Positions 8,853 to 18,608 are shown, numbered from the stretch's first letter. The stretch is 64,000 nt of DNA from Gluconacetobacter asukensis (GCF_014174375.1 NZ_JABEQE010000001.1:468084-532083); one strand, 5' to 3'. Numbers and translations are program-made. The notes: a model not told the origin generated them from the sequence alone.

Positions 8853-10319
8853 CTACGACGAGGCCCCCTCCGCATACGGGTTGCGGGTGCCGCGCAGCAG
8901 CAGCCGGATCGGCGTGCCCGGCAGGTCGAATTCCTCGCGCAGGCCATTGACCAGATAACGCTGGTAATCCTCGGGCAGCAGCTCGGCACGGGTGCCGAAC
9001 AGGATAAAGGTCGGCGGCCGGGCCTTGGCCTGGGTCATGTAGCGCAGCTTCAGCCGGCGTCCGCTCACCAGCGGCGGGCTGTGCCGTTCCAGCATCATCT
9101 CGAACCAGCGGTTCAGCGCCCCGGTCGGAATGCGCTTGTTCCACACTTCATGCGCACGCCGCACCACCGGCAGCAGCTTGTGCACGTTCGCCCCGGTCAG
9201 CGCCGAGAACGACACGACCGGAATCCCGCGCATCTGCGCCAGCGAGGTCTCGATCCGGTCCGAAATCGCCTGCCTGGTGGCAATCCGGTCCTCGACCGCG
9301 TCCCACTTGTTCAGCGCCAGCACGCAGCACCGCCCCTCGCGCTCGATCAGGCGGGCGATCTGCAGATCCTGCTCATGCACGCCCAGCGTGGCATCCAGCG
9401 CCAGCACCACCACTTCGGCCATCTTCAGCGCCTCGATGGTGGCCGAGGTCGACATCTTCTCCAGCCCGTCCTCGACCCGCGCCCGGCGGCGCAGGCCGGC
9501 CGTGTCCACAAGCTGGATCGGCCCCTGCTCGTCATGCAGCAGCACGGTGACGGAATCGCGGGTCAGGCCCGGCTCCGGGCCGGTAATCATCCGCTCCTCG
9601 CCCAGCAGGCGGTTCAGCAGGGTCGATTTCCCGGCATTGGGCCGGCCGACGATCGCCAGGCGCAGCGGCCCGGGCGGCCGCTCGTCCAGCTCTTCCCCGT
9701 CCTCGCCATATTCGACGGGCTCCACCGGCTCCGGCGGCGCCTCGGGCGGCATGCGGTCCGCAATCTCGCCCATCAGTTCCGACAGGCCCTCGCCATGCTC
9801 GGCCGAAATCGCCAGCGGCGTCCCCAGGCCCAGCGCGAACGCCTCCATGGCCGCGGCCGCACCCTGGCGGCCCTCGGCCTTGTTCGCCACCAGCAGCACC
9901 GGCCGCCCCTGGCGGCGGATCCAGGCGGCAAAATGCTCGTCGGCCGGGGTAATGCCCGCCCGCGCGTCGATGCAGAACACGACCAGATCCGCCTGCGCCA
10001 CCGCCGATTCCGACGAGGCCCGCATCCGCCCGTACAGCGTATCGGGCGCGGCCTCTTCCAGCCCCGCGGTGTCGATCAGCCGCACCCGCCGCCCGCGCAC
10101 GGTGGCTTCGGCTTCCTTGCGGTCGCGGGTCACGCCCGGCGTGTCGGCCACAAGCGCCTGCCGCCGCCCCACAAGGCGGTTGAACAGCGTCGACTTGCCG
10201 ACATTCGGACGCCCGGCGATCACGACGATCGGCAGGTCATCCCCGGTCGGAACGGAAGGAAGCTTGGCCAAGGTAGAGATTATCCCTCGAACACGATGCG
10301 CTCGCCCATGCGGGCGCAC
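8853..10319 (-). CDS. der: ribosome biogenesis GTPase Der (EngA)
   Basis: The 488-residue product has the tandem GTPase arrangement unique to Der: first P-loop GRPNVGKS at 36-43 with DTPGVTRDR and NKAE, and second P-loop GRPNAGKS at 225-232 with DTAGLRRR and NKWD at 337-340, followed by a KH-like C-terminal domain. Der acts in assembly of the 50S subunit. An acidic linker rich in Pro and Glu joins the two G domains. The frame opens with GTG at 10319, but an inner TTG about 17 codons later is also possible, so the first residues are uncertain. It lies downstream of bamB on the same strand, an order common in Proteobacteria. Confidence 0.95.
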   Translation of the reverse strand: MRPHGRAHRVRGIISTLAKLPSVPTGDDLPIVVIAGRPNVGKSTLFNRLVGRRQALVADTPGVTRDRKEAEATVRGRRVRLIDTAGLEEAAPDTLYGRMRASSESAVAQADLVVFCIDARAGITPADEHFAAWIRRQGRPVLLVANKAEGRQGAAAAMEAFALGLGTPLAISAEHGEGLSELMGEIADRMPPEAPPEPVEPVEYGEDGEELDERPPGPLRLAIVGRPNAGKSTLLNRLLGEERMITGPEPGLTRDSVTVLLHDEQGPIQLVDTAGLRRRARVEDGLEKMSTSATIEALKMAEVVVLALDATLGVHEQDLQIARLIEREGRCCVLALNKWDAVEDRIATRQAISDRIETSLAQMRGIPVVSFSALTGANVHKLLPVVRRAHEVWNKRIPTGALNRWFEMMLERHSPPLVSGRRLKLRYMTQAKARPPTFILFGTRAELLPEDYQRYLVNGLREEFDLPGTPIRLLLRGTRNPYAEGASS

Positions 10320-10353
10320 CCTACTCTCTTATATCGTTTTGGAGACTGATTCA

Positions 10354-10380
10354 CGCTTCGGGTCGCTGCGACCCGAAGCG
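10354..10380. terminator. hairpin between bamB and der
   Basis: A perfect 12-base stem (54-65 pairing with 69-80) with a three-base loop lies just past the bamB stop codon. No T-run follows on the minus strand, so it may be an RNA-processing or attenuating hairpin rather than a full terminator between bamB and der. Confidence 0.45.
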
Positions 10381-10388
10381 ATCAGGCC

Positions 10389-11759
10389 CTAGCTGTAAGC
10401 GTTCAGCCTGCCGTCGTCGGTCACGATCAGCAGCCGGCCATCCACCACGATCGGCGTCACCGTGGCAACCCCCGGCAGCTTTCCGACCGTCAGAAGCGCA
10501 CCCGTCGCGGGGTCGACCGTGACATAGCCGGTCTCGGGCATGGTGCTGACGCAGACCAGCTTGCTCCCGGCCATGATCGGCCCGGTCCAGGTCACGCCAT
10601 TCTTCTGCGCGTCGACCCGGCGATAGCGCCGCAGTTGGGTGATCCAGCGCACATGCCCGTTCACACGGTCGAGGCAGGCCAGCTGCTGGTCCAGCGACAG
10701 CACATACAGCCAGTTATCGATCACCAGCAGCGTATCCTGGCCGGCAACGGTCCGCTCCCACAGCCGGCGGCCCGACCGCAGGTCGATCGCCACCAGGACC
10801 GAGCCCGCACTGATGGCATAGACCGTCTGGTCCACGATCACCGGCATCCCGCGCACGCAGGAGAAATCGACCGTCGAATCCTGGCCGTTGGTGCTGCCCA
10901 GCGTGTCGCTCCACACCACCTCGCCACTGGCCGCCCGCAGCGCGACCAGATCGCCCGAACCGAACCCGGCCACCACCACATCCCCCACCACGGCGGGCGC
11001 GGGCTGGCCGAAGATCACGGTCACGGCCTCGGTGGCGGCATAGGTCCACAGCACGCGCCCCGTCGCCGCATCCAGCGCCAGCAGCCGCTCGTCGATGGTG
11101 CCGAAGAACAGCCTGCCATCCACCACCGTCGGCGCCGAGCGGCCCGGCGCCTCGGTATCGACCCGCCACTTCACCTTGCCGGTCGCGGCTTCCACCGCCA
11201 GGGCCTGTCCCACGCCGTCGACGATATACAGCGTGTCGCCGGCGATGCTGAACCCGCCGCCGAGATTGCTGGAGCGCATCTTCTTCGGCTTGGGCGTGAA
11301 GTGCCACAGCTCGCGCATGCGCGGCCATTCATAGGCCCGGATCACCCCCTGCGCGTCACTGACGAAGATCCGGCCATTCGCCACGATCGGCGTCGCCTGC
11401 AACACGCCGCGCCCGCTATCGCCCAGCGCGGCGTAGGACAGCAGCTCGGGCTCCGACACGCCGGCACCGATCCCGTGCGACCATTCGCGCCGCATCTGGC
11501 CGCCCCAGGCCATGTTGACCCCGCCATGGGTCGGCACGCGCCCCGGCTGCAGCCACTCGCCGATCGCGGTCTGGGCGGGAATGGCGATCGGCGCCTTGTC
11601 GTCAGGATCGACCATCAGGCCGGCACCCGTCGCCAGCACGTCGACACGCTTGCCCGCCAGCAACGGCTTTTCGTCATCATCGAACAGGCTGCATCCGGCC
11701 AGGACCGGCACCATCGCACCACCCAGGAGCGCATGCCGGCGGGTCAGAACTTTGTTCAT
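10389..11759 (-). CDS. bamB: outer membrane protein assembly factor BamB (PQQ-like beta-propeller lipoprotein)
   Basis: The 456-residue protein begins with a lipoprotein signal peptide ending in the lipobox LAGC (Cys23). The rest consists of repeated beta-propeller blades of the PQQ type, with motifs such as ALDAATGRVLW and AIDLRSGRRLWERTV. This matches BamB, the scaffold lipoprotein of the BAM complex that folds outer-membrane proteins. It is preceded 87 bases upstream by a YfgM-like gene and followed by der, the order yfgM-bamB-der seen in many Proteobacteria. A stand-alone PQQ dehydrogenase is unlikely because of the lipobox and context. Confidence 0.92.
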   Translation of the reverse strand: MNKVLTRRHALLGGAMVPVLAGCSLFDDDEKPLLAGKRVDVLATGAGLMVDPDDKAPIAIPAQTAIGEWLQPGRVPTHGGVNMAWGGQMRREWSHGIGAGVSEPELLSYAALGDSGRGVLQATPIVANGRIFVSDAQGVIRAYEWPRMRELWHFTPKPKKMRSSNLGGGFSIAGDTLYIVDGVGQALAVEAATGKVKWRVDTEAPGRSAPTVVDGRLFFGTIDERLLALDAATGRVLWTYAATEAVTVIFGQPAPAVVGDVVVAGFGSGDLVALRAASGEVVWSDTLGSTNGQDSTVDFSCVRGMPVIVDQTVYAISAGSVLVAIDLRSGRRLWERTVAGQDTLLVIDNWLYVLSLDQQLACLDRVNGHVRWITQLRRYRRVDAQKNGVTWTGPIMAGSKLVCVSTMPETGYVTVDPATGALLTVGKLPGVATVTPIVVDGRLLIVTDDGRLNAYS

Positions 11760-11846
11760 GGAAATCCTGCGCTACGAAAGGAAAAACGGGGCCATTTCGG
11801 TTTCTGTACGCCCGACGGCACGAAAACACTGTCCGCCTGGCACTGC

Positions 11847-12536
11847 CTAGGACGGTGTGGCATTCAGGGTCTGGAGCATGCCGCCGGCCCGGCTGCGCAG
11901 CGCCTCCGGCACGTCGATCTGCGTCGTCAGCTGCCCCAGCCGCCGGCGCGCATCGGCCAGATGCCCCTGGCGCAGGTCCAGCATCGCCTCGCATTCCTCC
12001 GCCAGCCCGCGCCACGGCTTGCCCGCGCCGTCCAGCGTGGCCAGGCGCGAACGCAGCACCGCCGGATCGCCATTGTCGATCTGGTGCTGCACCCACAGCA
12101 GGCTGGCCAGCCCGCGCAGCAGCGCATCGGCGCCCTGATCGTCCGCTACCTGGCTCCACAGCGCCAGCGCGCCCTTGCTATCGCCGCTCGAGGCCAGCAG
12201 CGCCGCGCGTTCCAGCCGCGACAGCGTCCGCAATCCGGAGGGCACGCCGTCCAGCGTCGCCAGACGCGCCAGCGCGTCCTTCTGCTGGGGGGTCAGCGCA
12301 CTGGTCTCGCCGGGGGCGATGTGGCTGGTATCGGCCGCGCGCAGCGCCGTGAAATAGGTCGTGCCCCAGGCCTGCGCGGCCTGTCGCCCTCGCCAGGCAT
12401 GATATTGCCAGCCCCCCACGCCGGCAGCGGCCACCACCACCACCGCCACCGCCGCGCCGACATAGCGCCGGGCCATCAGCCGCAGACGCTCCATGCGCAT
12501 GTCGTCGTCGACTTCCCTGAAGATGTCGTCAGCCAC
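11847..12536 (-). CDS. YfgM-like membrane-anchored TPR protein
   Basis: The 229-residue protein has a short cytoplasmic N-terminus (MADDIFREVDDDMRMERLR), one membrane segment at about 24-44 rich in Val and Ala, and a periplasmic helical domain with TPR-like pairs. This is the layout of YfgM, a periplasmic partner of the SecYEG translocon and chaperones. The location directly upstream of bamB supports the call. The start ATG is clear and no alternative is needed. Confidence 0.85.
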   Translation of the reverse strand: MADDIFREVDDDMRMERLRLMARRYVGAAVAVVVVAAAGVGGWQYHAWRGRQAAQAWGTTYFTALRAADTSHIAPGETSALTPQQKDALARLATLDGVPSGLRTLSRLERAALLASSGDSKGALALWSQVADDQGADALLRGLASLLWVQHQIDNGDPAVLRSRLATLDGAGKPWRGLAEECEAMLDLRQGHLADARRRLGQLTTQIDVPEALRSRAGGMLQTLNATPS

Positions 12537-12564
12537 GTCTCAACCGCTCTCCGCATCCAGCCGC

Positions 12565-12582
12565 GACGGGCCCGGGCCCGTC
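12565..12582. repeat. perfect 18-base palindrome upstream of the yfgM-like gene
   Basis: The palindrome has no loop and lies about 30 bases before the ATG at 12536, within a 130-base gap. It could be a protein-binding site or a chance GC-rich palindrome. Confidence 0.35.
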
Positions 12583-12666
12583 ATTCCAAGGGCGGACCAT
12601 AGCCGTCCCGGCGCACGCGGGCAACAAACCCGCATGCGCCGGCCCGAAGCGAACCGGGGGAAGCGC

Positions 12667-13056
12667 TCAGTGGCGCGAGAAGCGCGCGGCCCCGGCCTTG
12701 AGGTCGGCGGTCAGCCGCGCGAAATGGCCGGCAATCCGCTGCTGCACGGCCACGCTGGCCTGATGGACCTGATCGATGCGGGCCTTGGCCTGGGCACTGA
12801 TCGTATTCTCATCGTGCGCAGCGGCACCGGCGACGCAGGCATTATAGGCCCGCGCGGCCTTTTCATACGCCGTCGCGGCATCGACGCTGGCATTGTAGCG
12901 CGCGACGCTGCTGGAATCGACCGTGGGCGCGGCCGGCTCCTTTCCACAGGCGGGCGCGGACCACGTCACTTCCGCCGCGCGGGCGACCGTTACCCCCCCG
13001 GTCAGGGACAGGGCGGCGGCACAGGCCAGAAACCGGCCCGAGATCATGGCACCCAA
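12667..13056 (-). CDS. small secreted protein of unknown function
   Basis: The 129-residue product has a plausible Sec signal peptide (MISGRFLACAAALSLTGGVTVARA, cleavage near ARA-AE); the start could be the first ATG or the ATG three codons later. The mature part is helical and Ala-rich, with one Cys at the start (APACGKE) and one in the middle (YNACVAG). No domain was recognised. It lies between the yfgM-like gene and the dihydroorotase gene on the same strand and may be transcribed alone. Confidence 0.65.
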   Translation of the reverse strand: MGAMISGRFLACAAALSLTGGVTVARAAEVTWSAPACGKEPAAPTVDSSSVARYNASVDAATAYEKAARAYNACVAGAAAHDENTISAQAKARIDQVHQASVAVQQRIAGHFARLTADLKAGAARFSRH

Positions 13057-13139
13057 GAGACATCCTTCCTTACTACGGTCCCGCCGTCACGATGACGGAG
13101 ATCGCGGACGATGCCGCCTATGCCGACAAAATGTCGAAA

Positions 13140-14459
13140 TCAGGGCGCAAAGCAGGCCAGCCGGCCGGCCGGTTCGCCCAGGATCGTATCCTCGCGCATC
13201 ACCGCCCGCCCGCGCACGATGGTCGCCATCGGCCAGCCCGTCACCGCCATGCCGTCGAACGGCGTCCAGCCGGCCGGGGTGGCGATCCAGTCATTGGTGA
13301 TCCGCCGCTGCGCCGCCATGTCGACCAGCGTGAAATCGGCGTCATAGCCCATGGCGATCCGCCCCTTGGCCTGCAGGCCATAGACCCGCGCGGGCCCGGC
13401 GGCCATCAGGTCCACCATCCGGCCCAGCGACAGGCGCCCGGCATTCACATGGTCCAGCATCACCGGCACCAGCGTCTGCACGCCCGTCAGCCCGGCGGGG
13501 GTGGCAGGCCAGGGCTTGGCCTTGGCCGCCAGCGAATGCGGCGCGTGGTCCGAGCCGATCGTGTCCACCATGCCGTTGCGCACCGCCTCCCACGAGGCCT
13601 CGTAATGCCGCCGGTCGCGGATCGGCGGATTCATCACCGCCAGCGCCCCCAGCGTCTCGTAACAGTCCGGCGCCACCTGGGTCAGATGGTTCACCAGCAC
13701 CTCGACGGTGGCGACATCCCGATGCGCCGCCAGCCAGTCCAGCTCCTCGGCGGTGGACGTATGCAGGATATGCACCGGCCGCCGCGCCCGCCGCGCCAGC
13801 CCCACGATCCGCCGCGTGCCCAGGAAGGCGCATTCCTCATCGCGCCAGAACGGATGCCTGTCGTACGACATCTCCTCGGTCAGCAGCTTCTTGCGCTCCT
13901 GTAGCCGATATTCATCCTCGGAATGGAAGGCCACGCGCCGGTGCCCATGCTCCAGCACCTGGCGGATGCCCTCATCATCCTCGATCATCAGGTCGCCGGT
14001 CGAAGACCCGGCAAAGACCTTGATCGCACACACACCGTCAAACTGCTCATATTCGCCCAGCCGCGGCGTATTGCCCCGCGTGGCGCCGACATACATCGCA
14101 AAATCGACCCAGCTCTCGCGTGAGGCATATTCCTGCTTCCAGCGCAGCATGTCCCCATCGGTAATCGAGGGCGCGGTGTTGGGCATGTCGAACACGGTGG
14201 TCACGCCCCCCAGCGCCGCCGCCCGCGTGCCGGTCGGAATACTCTCCACGGTGGCATCGCCCGGATCGCGCAGATGCACATGCGGGTCGATCAGCCCCGG
14301 CAGCACATGCAGGCCGGCGGCATCGATCACCTCGTCCGCCTCGTCCGCCACGCCCACCGACAGGCTGGCAATCCGCCCCGCCCGCACGCCGATATCGGCC
14401 CGCGCCTCGCCCCACGGCAGAACGCAAATCCCGTTCCGGATGATCAGGTCGTAATGCAT
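13140..14459 (-). CDS. pyrC: dihydroorotase / amidohydrolase family protein
   Basis: The 439-residue product starts at the ATG at 14459 (MHYDLIIRNG). An upstream extension is open but lacks family similarity. It shows the amidohydrolase metal motif DPHVHLRDPG (His60, His62), FDMPNTAPSITD, a candidate carboxylated lysine in IKVFAGSSTG, and IGSDHAPHS near the catalytic Asp. These are dihydroorotase signatures; the enzyme would close carbamoyl-aspartate to dihydroorotate in pyrimidine synthesis. No pyrB is adjacent, so an allantoinase- or hydantoinase-like role cannot be ruled out. It is divergent from the LysR gene at 14635. Confidence 0.82.
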   Translation of the reverse strand: MHYDLIIRNGICVLPWGEARADIGVRAGRIASLSVGVADEADEVIDAAGLHVLPGLIDPHVHLRDPGDATVESIPTGTRAAALGGVTTVFDMPNTAPSITDGDMLRWKQEYASRESWVDFAMYVGATRGNTPRLGEYEQFDGVCAIKVFAGSSTGDLMIEDDEGIRQVLEHGHRRVAFHSEDEYRLQERKKLLTEEMSYDRHPFWRDEECAFLGTRRIVGLARRARRPVHILHTSTAEELDWLAAHRDVATVEVLVNHLTQVAPDCYETLGALAVMNPPIRDRRHYEASWEAVRNGMVDTIGSDHAPHSLAAKAKPWPATPAGLTGVQTLVPVMLDHVNAGRLSLGRMVDLMAAGPARVYGLQAKGRIAMGYDADFTLVDMAAQRRITNDWIATPAGWTPFDGMAVTGWPMATIVRGRAVMREDTILGEPAGRLACFAP

Positions 14460-14634
14460 CGGTCCCTCGCAGCCTGTCGTTCCCCGCGACGTACTCCTTT
14501 CGGCCCACACGCGGCAAGACCGCACGATGGTCCCCGGCCCGGATCGCCTGCCGATATGAAGTCCGGGAACGAGTGTGCTACGGAAACCGTCCTGCGAACA
14601 CGAATACACCGAATAGGCTGAAAGACGACTGCGT

Positions 14635-15558
14635 ATGTCCCGCGACCACGACCTGGATCCTCAGTTGCTTCGGTCTTTCCTGGCTGTAGCGGACACGCTC
14701 CACTTCACGACGGCGGCCCATATGCGTGGGGTCAGCCAGTCCACGATCAGCCAGCACATCAACAGGCTGGAAAAGATCCTCGGCCGCTCCCTTCTGGAGC
14801 GGAGCACCAAGGACACGAGGTTGACCGAGGACGGGCAGATACTCGTTCCCCATGCCAAGCAGATCCTCGCCGCATGCGAGGCCGCATTTGACGAGTTCGA
14901 GCCGGACTTCCTCTCGGGCCATATCCGCTTCGGGGTATCGGACGACCTGGTCCTGTCCCACCTGCCCGAAGTCCTGCGGGAATTCCGCACCATGTATCCA
15001 AGCGTCCATGTCTCCATGGTCGTCGGGCTGAGTTCGGAACTGAACAGCCGCCTGCAGTCCGGGGAGCTGGACGTGGCCTGCACAAAGCGCTTCCTGCCGT
15101 CGAGCGAGGCATTCGAGGGAGAATGCGTGCTGTGGCGCGAACGGCTGCGGTGGCTGGGCGCCAGAGGGTTCAGCCTGCAGGCGGGAAAGCCCGTGCCGCT
15201 GGTGGCGTACGAGAAGGAAAGCCTGAACCGCCGCCGGACGATCGAGGCGCTGAACCAGGCGGGCCTGGCCTGGCAGCTCTCCTTCGTCAGTGACCATCTC
15301 AGTGCGCTGATAGCCGGCGTCAGGGCCGGCTACGGGGTCTTCATGCAGTCCGCGCTGCTGATCGACGACAGCATCGTTCCGGTGGAAGCGGCAGAGCTGC
15401 CACCGCTTCCGGACATGGAGTTCCTTCTGGTGCCCGGGCGCTCGACGCGGGCGGTCAAGGCCCTGATGCGCACGCTGGTGGAAAATGTTTCGCGGGTTGC
15501 GCCGCACGGGGGCGAGATCCCGGCGACGCTTGCCGCTCCTCAGCGGGCGACGGCATAG
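14635..15558 (+). CDS. LysR-family transcriptional regulator
   Basis: The 307-residue protein has an N-terminal winged helix-turn-helix at residues about 8-68 (LLRSFLAVADTLHFTTAAHMRGVSQSTISQHINRLE is its core, abridged to the family pattern) and a periplasmic-binding-like effector domain from about 95. It faces the GGT operon tail to tail: its last 19 bases overlap the end of the gamma-glutamyltransferase gene on the other strand. It is a good candidate regulator of that operon or of the divergent dihydroorotase gene, but neither link is proven by sequence. Confidence 0.88.
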   Translation: MSRDHDLDPQLLRSFLAVADTLHFTTAAHMRGVSQSTISQHINRLEKILGRSLLERSTKDTRLTEDGQILVPHAKQILAACEAAFDEFEPDFLSGHIRFGVSDDLVLSHLPEVLREFRTMYPSVHVSMVVGLSSELNSRLQSGELDVACTKRFLPSSEAFEGECVLWRERLRWLGARGFSLQAGKPVPLVAYEKESLNRRRTIEALNQAGLAWQLSFVSDHLSALIAGVRAGYGVFMQSALLIDDSIVPVEAAELPPLPDMEFLLVPGRSTRAVKALMRTLVENVSRVAPHGGEIPATLAAPQRATA

Positions 15559-17312
15559 CCCTGCATGCCGCGCGGATTGGCACCCGCGTAAAGCCTGCCG
15601 TCCGCCTCGCGGCGGATGGCAGAGAGCCGCCCTTCGCTCCAGTCGCCGCCGACCACGACATCATGGCCACGGTTACGGAGATCCTCCACGACATCCGCGC
15701 CGAAACGGCCCTCGACGACGAGACGTGCGGGATGTGCGTCATGGGGCCAGAAACTGCCTGGCCAGTGTTCGCTATGAAAGCTCGGGGCCTCGATGGCCTG
15801 CTGGATGTTCATACCGAAGCGGGTCATGCGCATGTAGAAGGTGAACGACCATTGGTCCTGCTGGTCGCCGCCGGGGGTGCCAAAGGCCATCCAGGGCTTT
15901 CCGTCCTTGAGCGCGAAGCTGGGCGTCAGGGTGGTCCTGGGGCGTTTACGCGGCGCCAGCATATTCGGATGCCCCGCCCGCAGCGAGAACATCTGGGCGC
16001 GCGAGCCCAGGCCGAAACCAAGCTCCGGTATGACGGGCGCCGACTGCAGCCACCCGCCCGACGGCGTGGCACTGACCATGTTGCCCTCGGCATCGACGAC
16101 ATCGACGTGGCAGGTATCGCCTTTCGTGACGCCCATGTTCGAGACGGTCGGTTCGCCCACGCCGCTCGCAACGCGACCGTCCCCCTGGGCAGGAGGCAGG
16201 AATCCGGGCTCCGGCACCCTGCCGTCCGGCCGGCCGGGACGTAGCTCCAGCGAGGCCCGCTCTCCAACCAGGCTCCGCCTGGCATCGTTATAGGACGCAG
16301 ACAGAAGCGTCGCGAGCGGAACGTCCGGCGTATCGCCGTAGAAGGCTTCACGGTCGGCATAGGCCAGCTTGGCGCATTCGGTGACGGTGTGGAGAAAATC
16401 GGCGCCACACGGGTCCATGCCGGCAACATCGAATCCCCGCATCAGGGCAAGCTGCTGGAGAAACACCGGCCCCTGGCTCCACGGGCCGCATTTCAGGACG
16501 GTATACCGGCCATCCTGCAACGAGACGGGATCTTCCAGGGTCGCCCGCCATGCGGCAAGGTCGGCCGATCTCAGCAACCCGGCATGGGGCGTTCCGCTAC
16601 TGTCCATCATCGGAACCCGGCAGAAGCGGTCGATGGCTTCCGCGACGAAGCCGTCATACCACGCATGCCGCACGGCATCGATGCGGTCCTCGCGTGTCGC
16701 GCCGGCGGCGGCGTCCTTCAGGCGTTTCAGGGTCTCCGCCAGAACCGGCCGCCGCAGGAGCGTGCCCGCGGCCGGAACCACACCGTCGGGCATGAAGGTC
16801 TTCGCGTTCTCGGGCCAATGGTCGCGGAAGAGGCTCTCCACGCTGGCGATGGTCGCAACCATCTGGGGCATGACGGGCACACCCTGCACGGCATAGAAGA
16901 TCGCATATTCGATGACATCGGCGAAATCCCATGTCCCGAAGTCGCGCAGCATCAGGCACCAGGCATCGAAGGCACCGGGCACGACGGCGGCCAGATGCCC
17001 GGTTCCGGGAATCTCATCCAGATCCAGGGCATGATAGGCGTCGATGCTCGCGCCGGCGGGCGAAACGCCCTGCCCGCAGATCACATGCTGCTTTCCAGTC
17101 CTGGCATGACTGACGATGATGGGGGCATCTCCGGCCGGCCCGTTCAAATGCGGCTCCGCAACCCAGAGGGTGAACCCGGCGGCGACGGCAGCGTCGAACG
17201 CATTCCCGCCCCGTTCCAGTACGGCTTGTCCGACGCCGCTGGCCAGCCAGTGCGTCGAGGCGACGGCACCAAAGGAGCCGCAGAGTTCCGGGCGTGTCAG
17301 GAAGGGAGTCAT
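15540..17312 (-). CDS. ggt: gamma-glutamyltransferase family Ntn-hydrolase
   Basis: The 590-residue protein starts at the ATG at 17312, which overlaps the stop of the upstream carrier gene (ATGA). The longer open frame to 17453 runs into that gene and is rejected. The N-terminus carries GGNAFDAAVA, as in GGTs. The expected autocatalytic cleavage site is GDTCHVDVVD with Thr400 as nucleophile, and PSGGWLQS follows. Family members cleave gamma-glutamyl bonds (glutathione) or act as acylases. No signal peptide is visible, unlike periplasmic GGTs, so it may work in the cytoplasm on an imported substrate. It is the last gene of a receptor-carrier-hydrolase operon. Confidence 0.87.
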   Translation of the reverse strand: MTPFLTRPELCGSFGAVASTHWLASGVGQAVLERGGNAFDAAVAAGFTLWVAEPHLNGPAGDAPIIVSHARTGKQHVICGQGVSPAGASIDAYHALDLDEIPGTGHLAAVVPGAFDAWCLMLRDFGTWDFADVIEYAIFYAVQGVPVMPQMVATIASVESLFRDHWPENAKTFMPDGVVPAAGTLLRRPVLAETLKRLKDAAAGATREDRIDAVRHAWYDGFVAEAIDRFCRVPMMDSSGTPHAGLLRSADLAAWRATLEDPVSLQDGRYTVLKCGPWSQGPVFLQQLALMRGFDVAGMDPCGADFLHTVTECAKLAYADREAFYGDTPDVPLATLLSASYNDARRSLVGERASLELRPGRPDGRVPEPGFLPPAQGDGRVASGVGEPTVSNMGVTKGDTCHVDVVDAEGNMVSATPSGGWLQSAPVIPELGFGLGSRAQMFSLRAGHPNMLAPRKRPRTTLTPSFALKDGKPWMAFGTPGGDQQDQWSFTFYMRMTRFGMNIQQAIEAPSFHSEHWPGSFWPHDAHPARLVVEGRFGADVVEDLRNRGHDVVVGGDWSEGRLSAIRREADGRLYAGANPRGMQGYAVAR

Positions 17313-18598
17313 ACTGCTCTTGCTTTCTTCTTGCTTGCAATGTGCACATTCGTGACGCGCTGCGCGGTCATGAGGATCACGGCGGAAAGGACGCAGATAG
17401 CGATAACGTATCCGATCCAGGACAATCTGCCGCCCGTCACGCCGATGATCCACGCAAAGACCAGTTGCGCGGTGGAACCGAACAGGGTGACGCCGATGGA
17501 ATAGGACAGGCCGATGCCGAAGGCCCGCTGGTCCCTGGGGAACAGCGAGGCAAGGAACGCCATTCCGGCACCACCCGAGATGGCGTTTCCGATCATGAGG
17601 ACGGCGCAGGCAAGGGTCAGACTCTCCAGGGAGGGCGCCTGGAGCATGAGCCAGAAAACGGGAAAATAGAGTGCGGCATTGACCAGTCGGGAGATGACGA
17701 TCACCCGGCGCGCACCGTATCTGTCGGCAAGCAGCCCGCCGGCGACCGAACCCGCGAACCCGACAAGCCCATTGCTGATATTGATGAGCAGCGCCTTGCG
17801 GATCGGCATGTGCAGCGTATGGACGGCATAGGTGACGACGAACTGGAAGAAATATTGCTGGATCGTGCTTCCGGCCTCATAGACGATTCCGATGGGCAGG
17901 CGCCTGAACGCATGGCTGTGGAACTGCCGCAGGAAATCGGCAAACGACAGGCGCTCCTCTTCCGATGGCACGGTTTCTTCCAGCGTTTTCCGAAGATAGA
18001 TCCCGACCGGGGCGATCAGCATCCCGAAGACGAAGGGGAGTCTCCACGCCCAGTCGCGGATCGTATGCTCGTCGAAACCAAGGAAGAGGATCAGCCCCAG
18101 AAGGCCGGAGATCAGCGCGCCGAGATGCTGCCCGGTGGTCTGCCAGCTTCCGGCAAGGCCCATCCGCTCTGCGCGGGCGCTTTCCACCAGGATCGACGTG
18201 GCGGCACCCAGTTCCCCACCCGCGGCAAACCCCTGCAACAACCGGGCGACAACAAGGGCGAGCGGGGCGAGGACGCCGATCGATGCGTATCCGGGCAGAA
18301 AGGCGATGATCGCACTGCCGGCGGCCATGACCCAGACAGTCAGGGTCATGGCGGCACGGCGGCCATACCGGTCCGCATAGGCACCGATGAGAAAGGCACC
18401 GAGAGGACGGACCAGGAAACCGATGCCGAAGGTAGCCAGCGTGAGCAGCAGCGCCGTATCGCTGTGCCCTGCGGGGAAGAAAATATGCGAAATGACGGTC
18501 GCGAACGTGGCATAGGCCGTGAAGTCGAACAGTTCAAAGGCGTTTCCGACGGCGGCGCCAACGATATTCCTGCGGGACGATGCGGATGTCGGGTTCAT
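17309..18598 (-). CDS. MFS transporter, metabolite:H+ symporter (MHS) family
   Basis: The 429-residue product has 12 predicted membrane segments and MHS-family signatures: GNAFELFDFTAYA in the first helix, RPLGAFLIGAYADRYGRRAAM after TM2, and RLLQGFAAGGELGAATSILVE. MHS carriers import organic acids, amino acids or osmolytes such as citrate, shikimate or proline with protons. It starts ten bases after the TonB-dependent receptor gene and its stop overlaps the GGT start, so it probably moves the same ligand across the inner membrane. The ligand is unknown. Confidence 0.9.
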   Translation of the reverse strand: MNPTSASSRRNIVGAAVGNAFELFDFTAYATFATVISHIFFPAGHSDTALLLTLATFGIGFLVRPLGAFLIGAYADRYGRRAAMTLTVWVMAAGSAIIAFLPGYASIGVLAPLALVVARLLQGFAAGGELGAATSILVESARAERMGLAGSWQTTGQHLGALISGLLGLILFLGFDEHTIRDWAWRLPFVFGMLIAPVGIYLRKTLEETVPSEEERLSFADFLRQFHSHAFRRLPIGIVYEAGSTIQQYFFQFVVTYAVHTLHMPIRKALLINISNGLVGFAGSVAGGLLADRYGARRVIVISRLVNAALYFPVFWLMLQAPSLESLTLACAVLMIGNAISGGAGMAFLASLFPRDQRAFGIGLSYSIGVTLFGSTAQLVFAWIIGVTGGRLSWIGYVIAICVLSAVILMTAQRVTNVHIASKKKARAV

Positions 18599-18608
18599 GC
18601 AGCCGGCC

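Noticed and set aside
10389..11759. A PQQ-dependent dehydrogenase, because of the PQQ-like repeats
   Set aside because: A lipobox, BamB length and the yfgM-bamB-der context point to the assembly factor; no dehydrogenase active-site residues were recognised.
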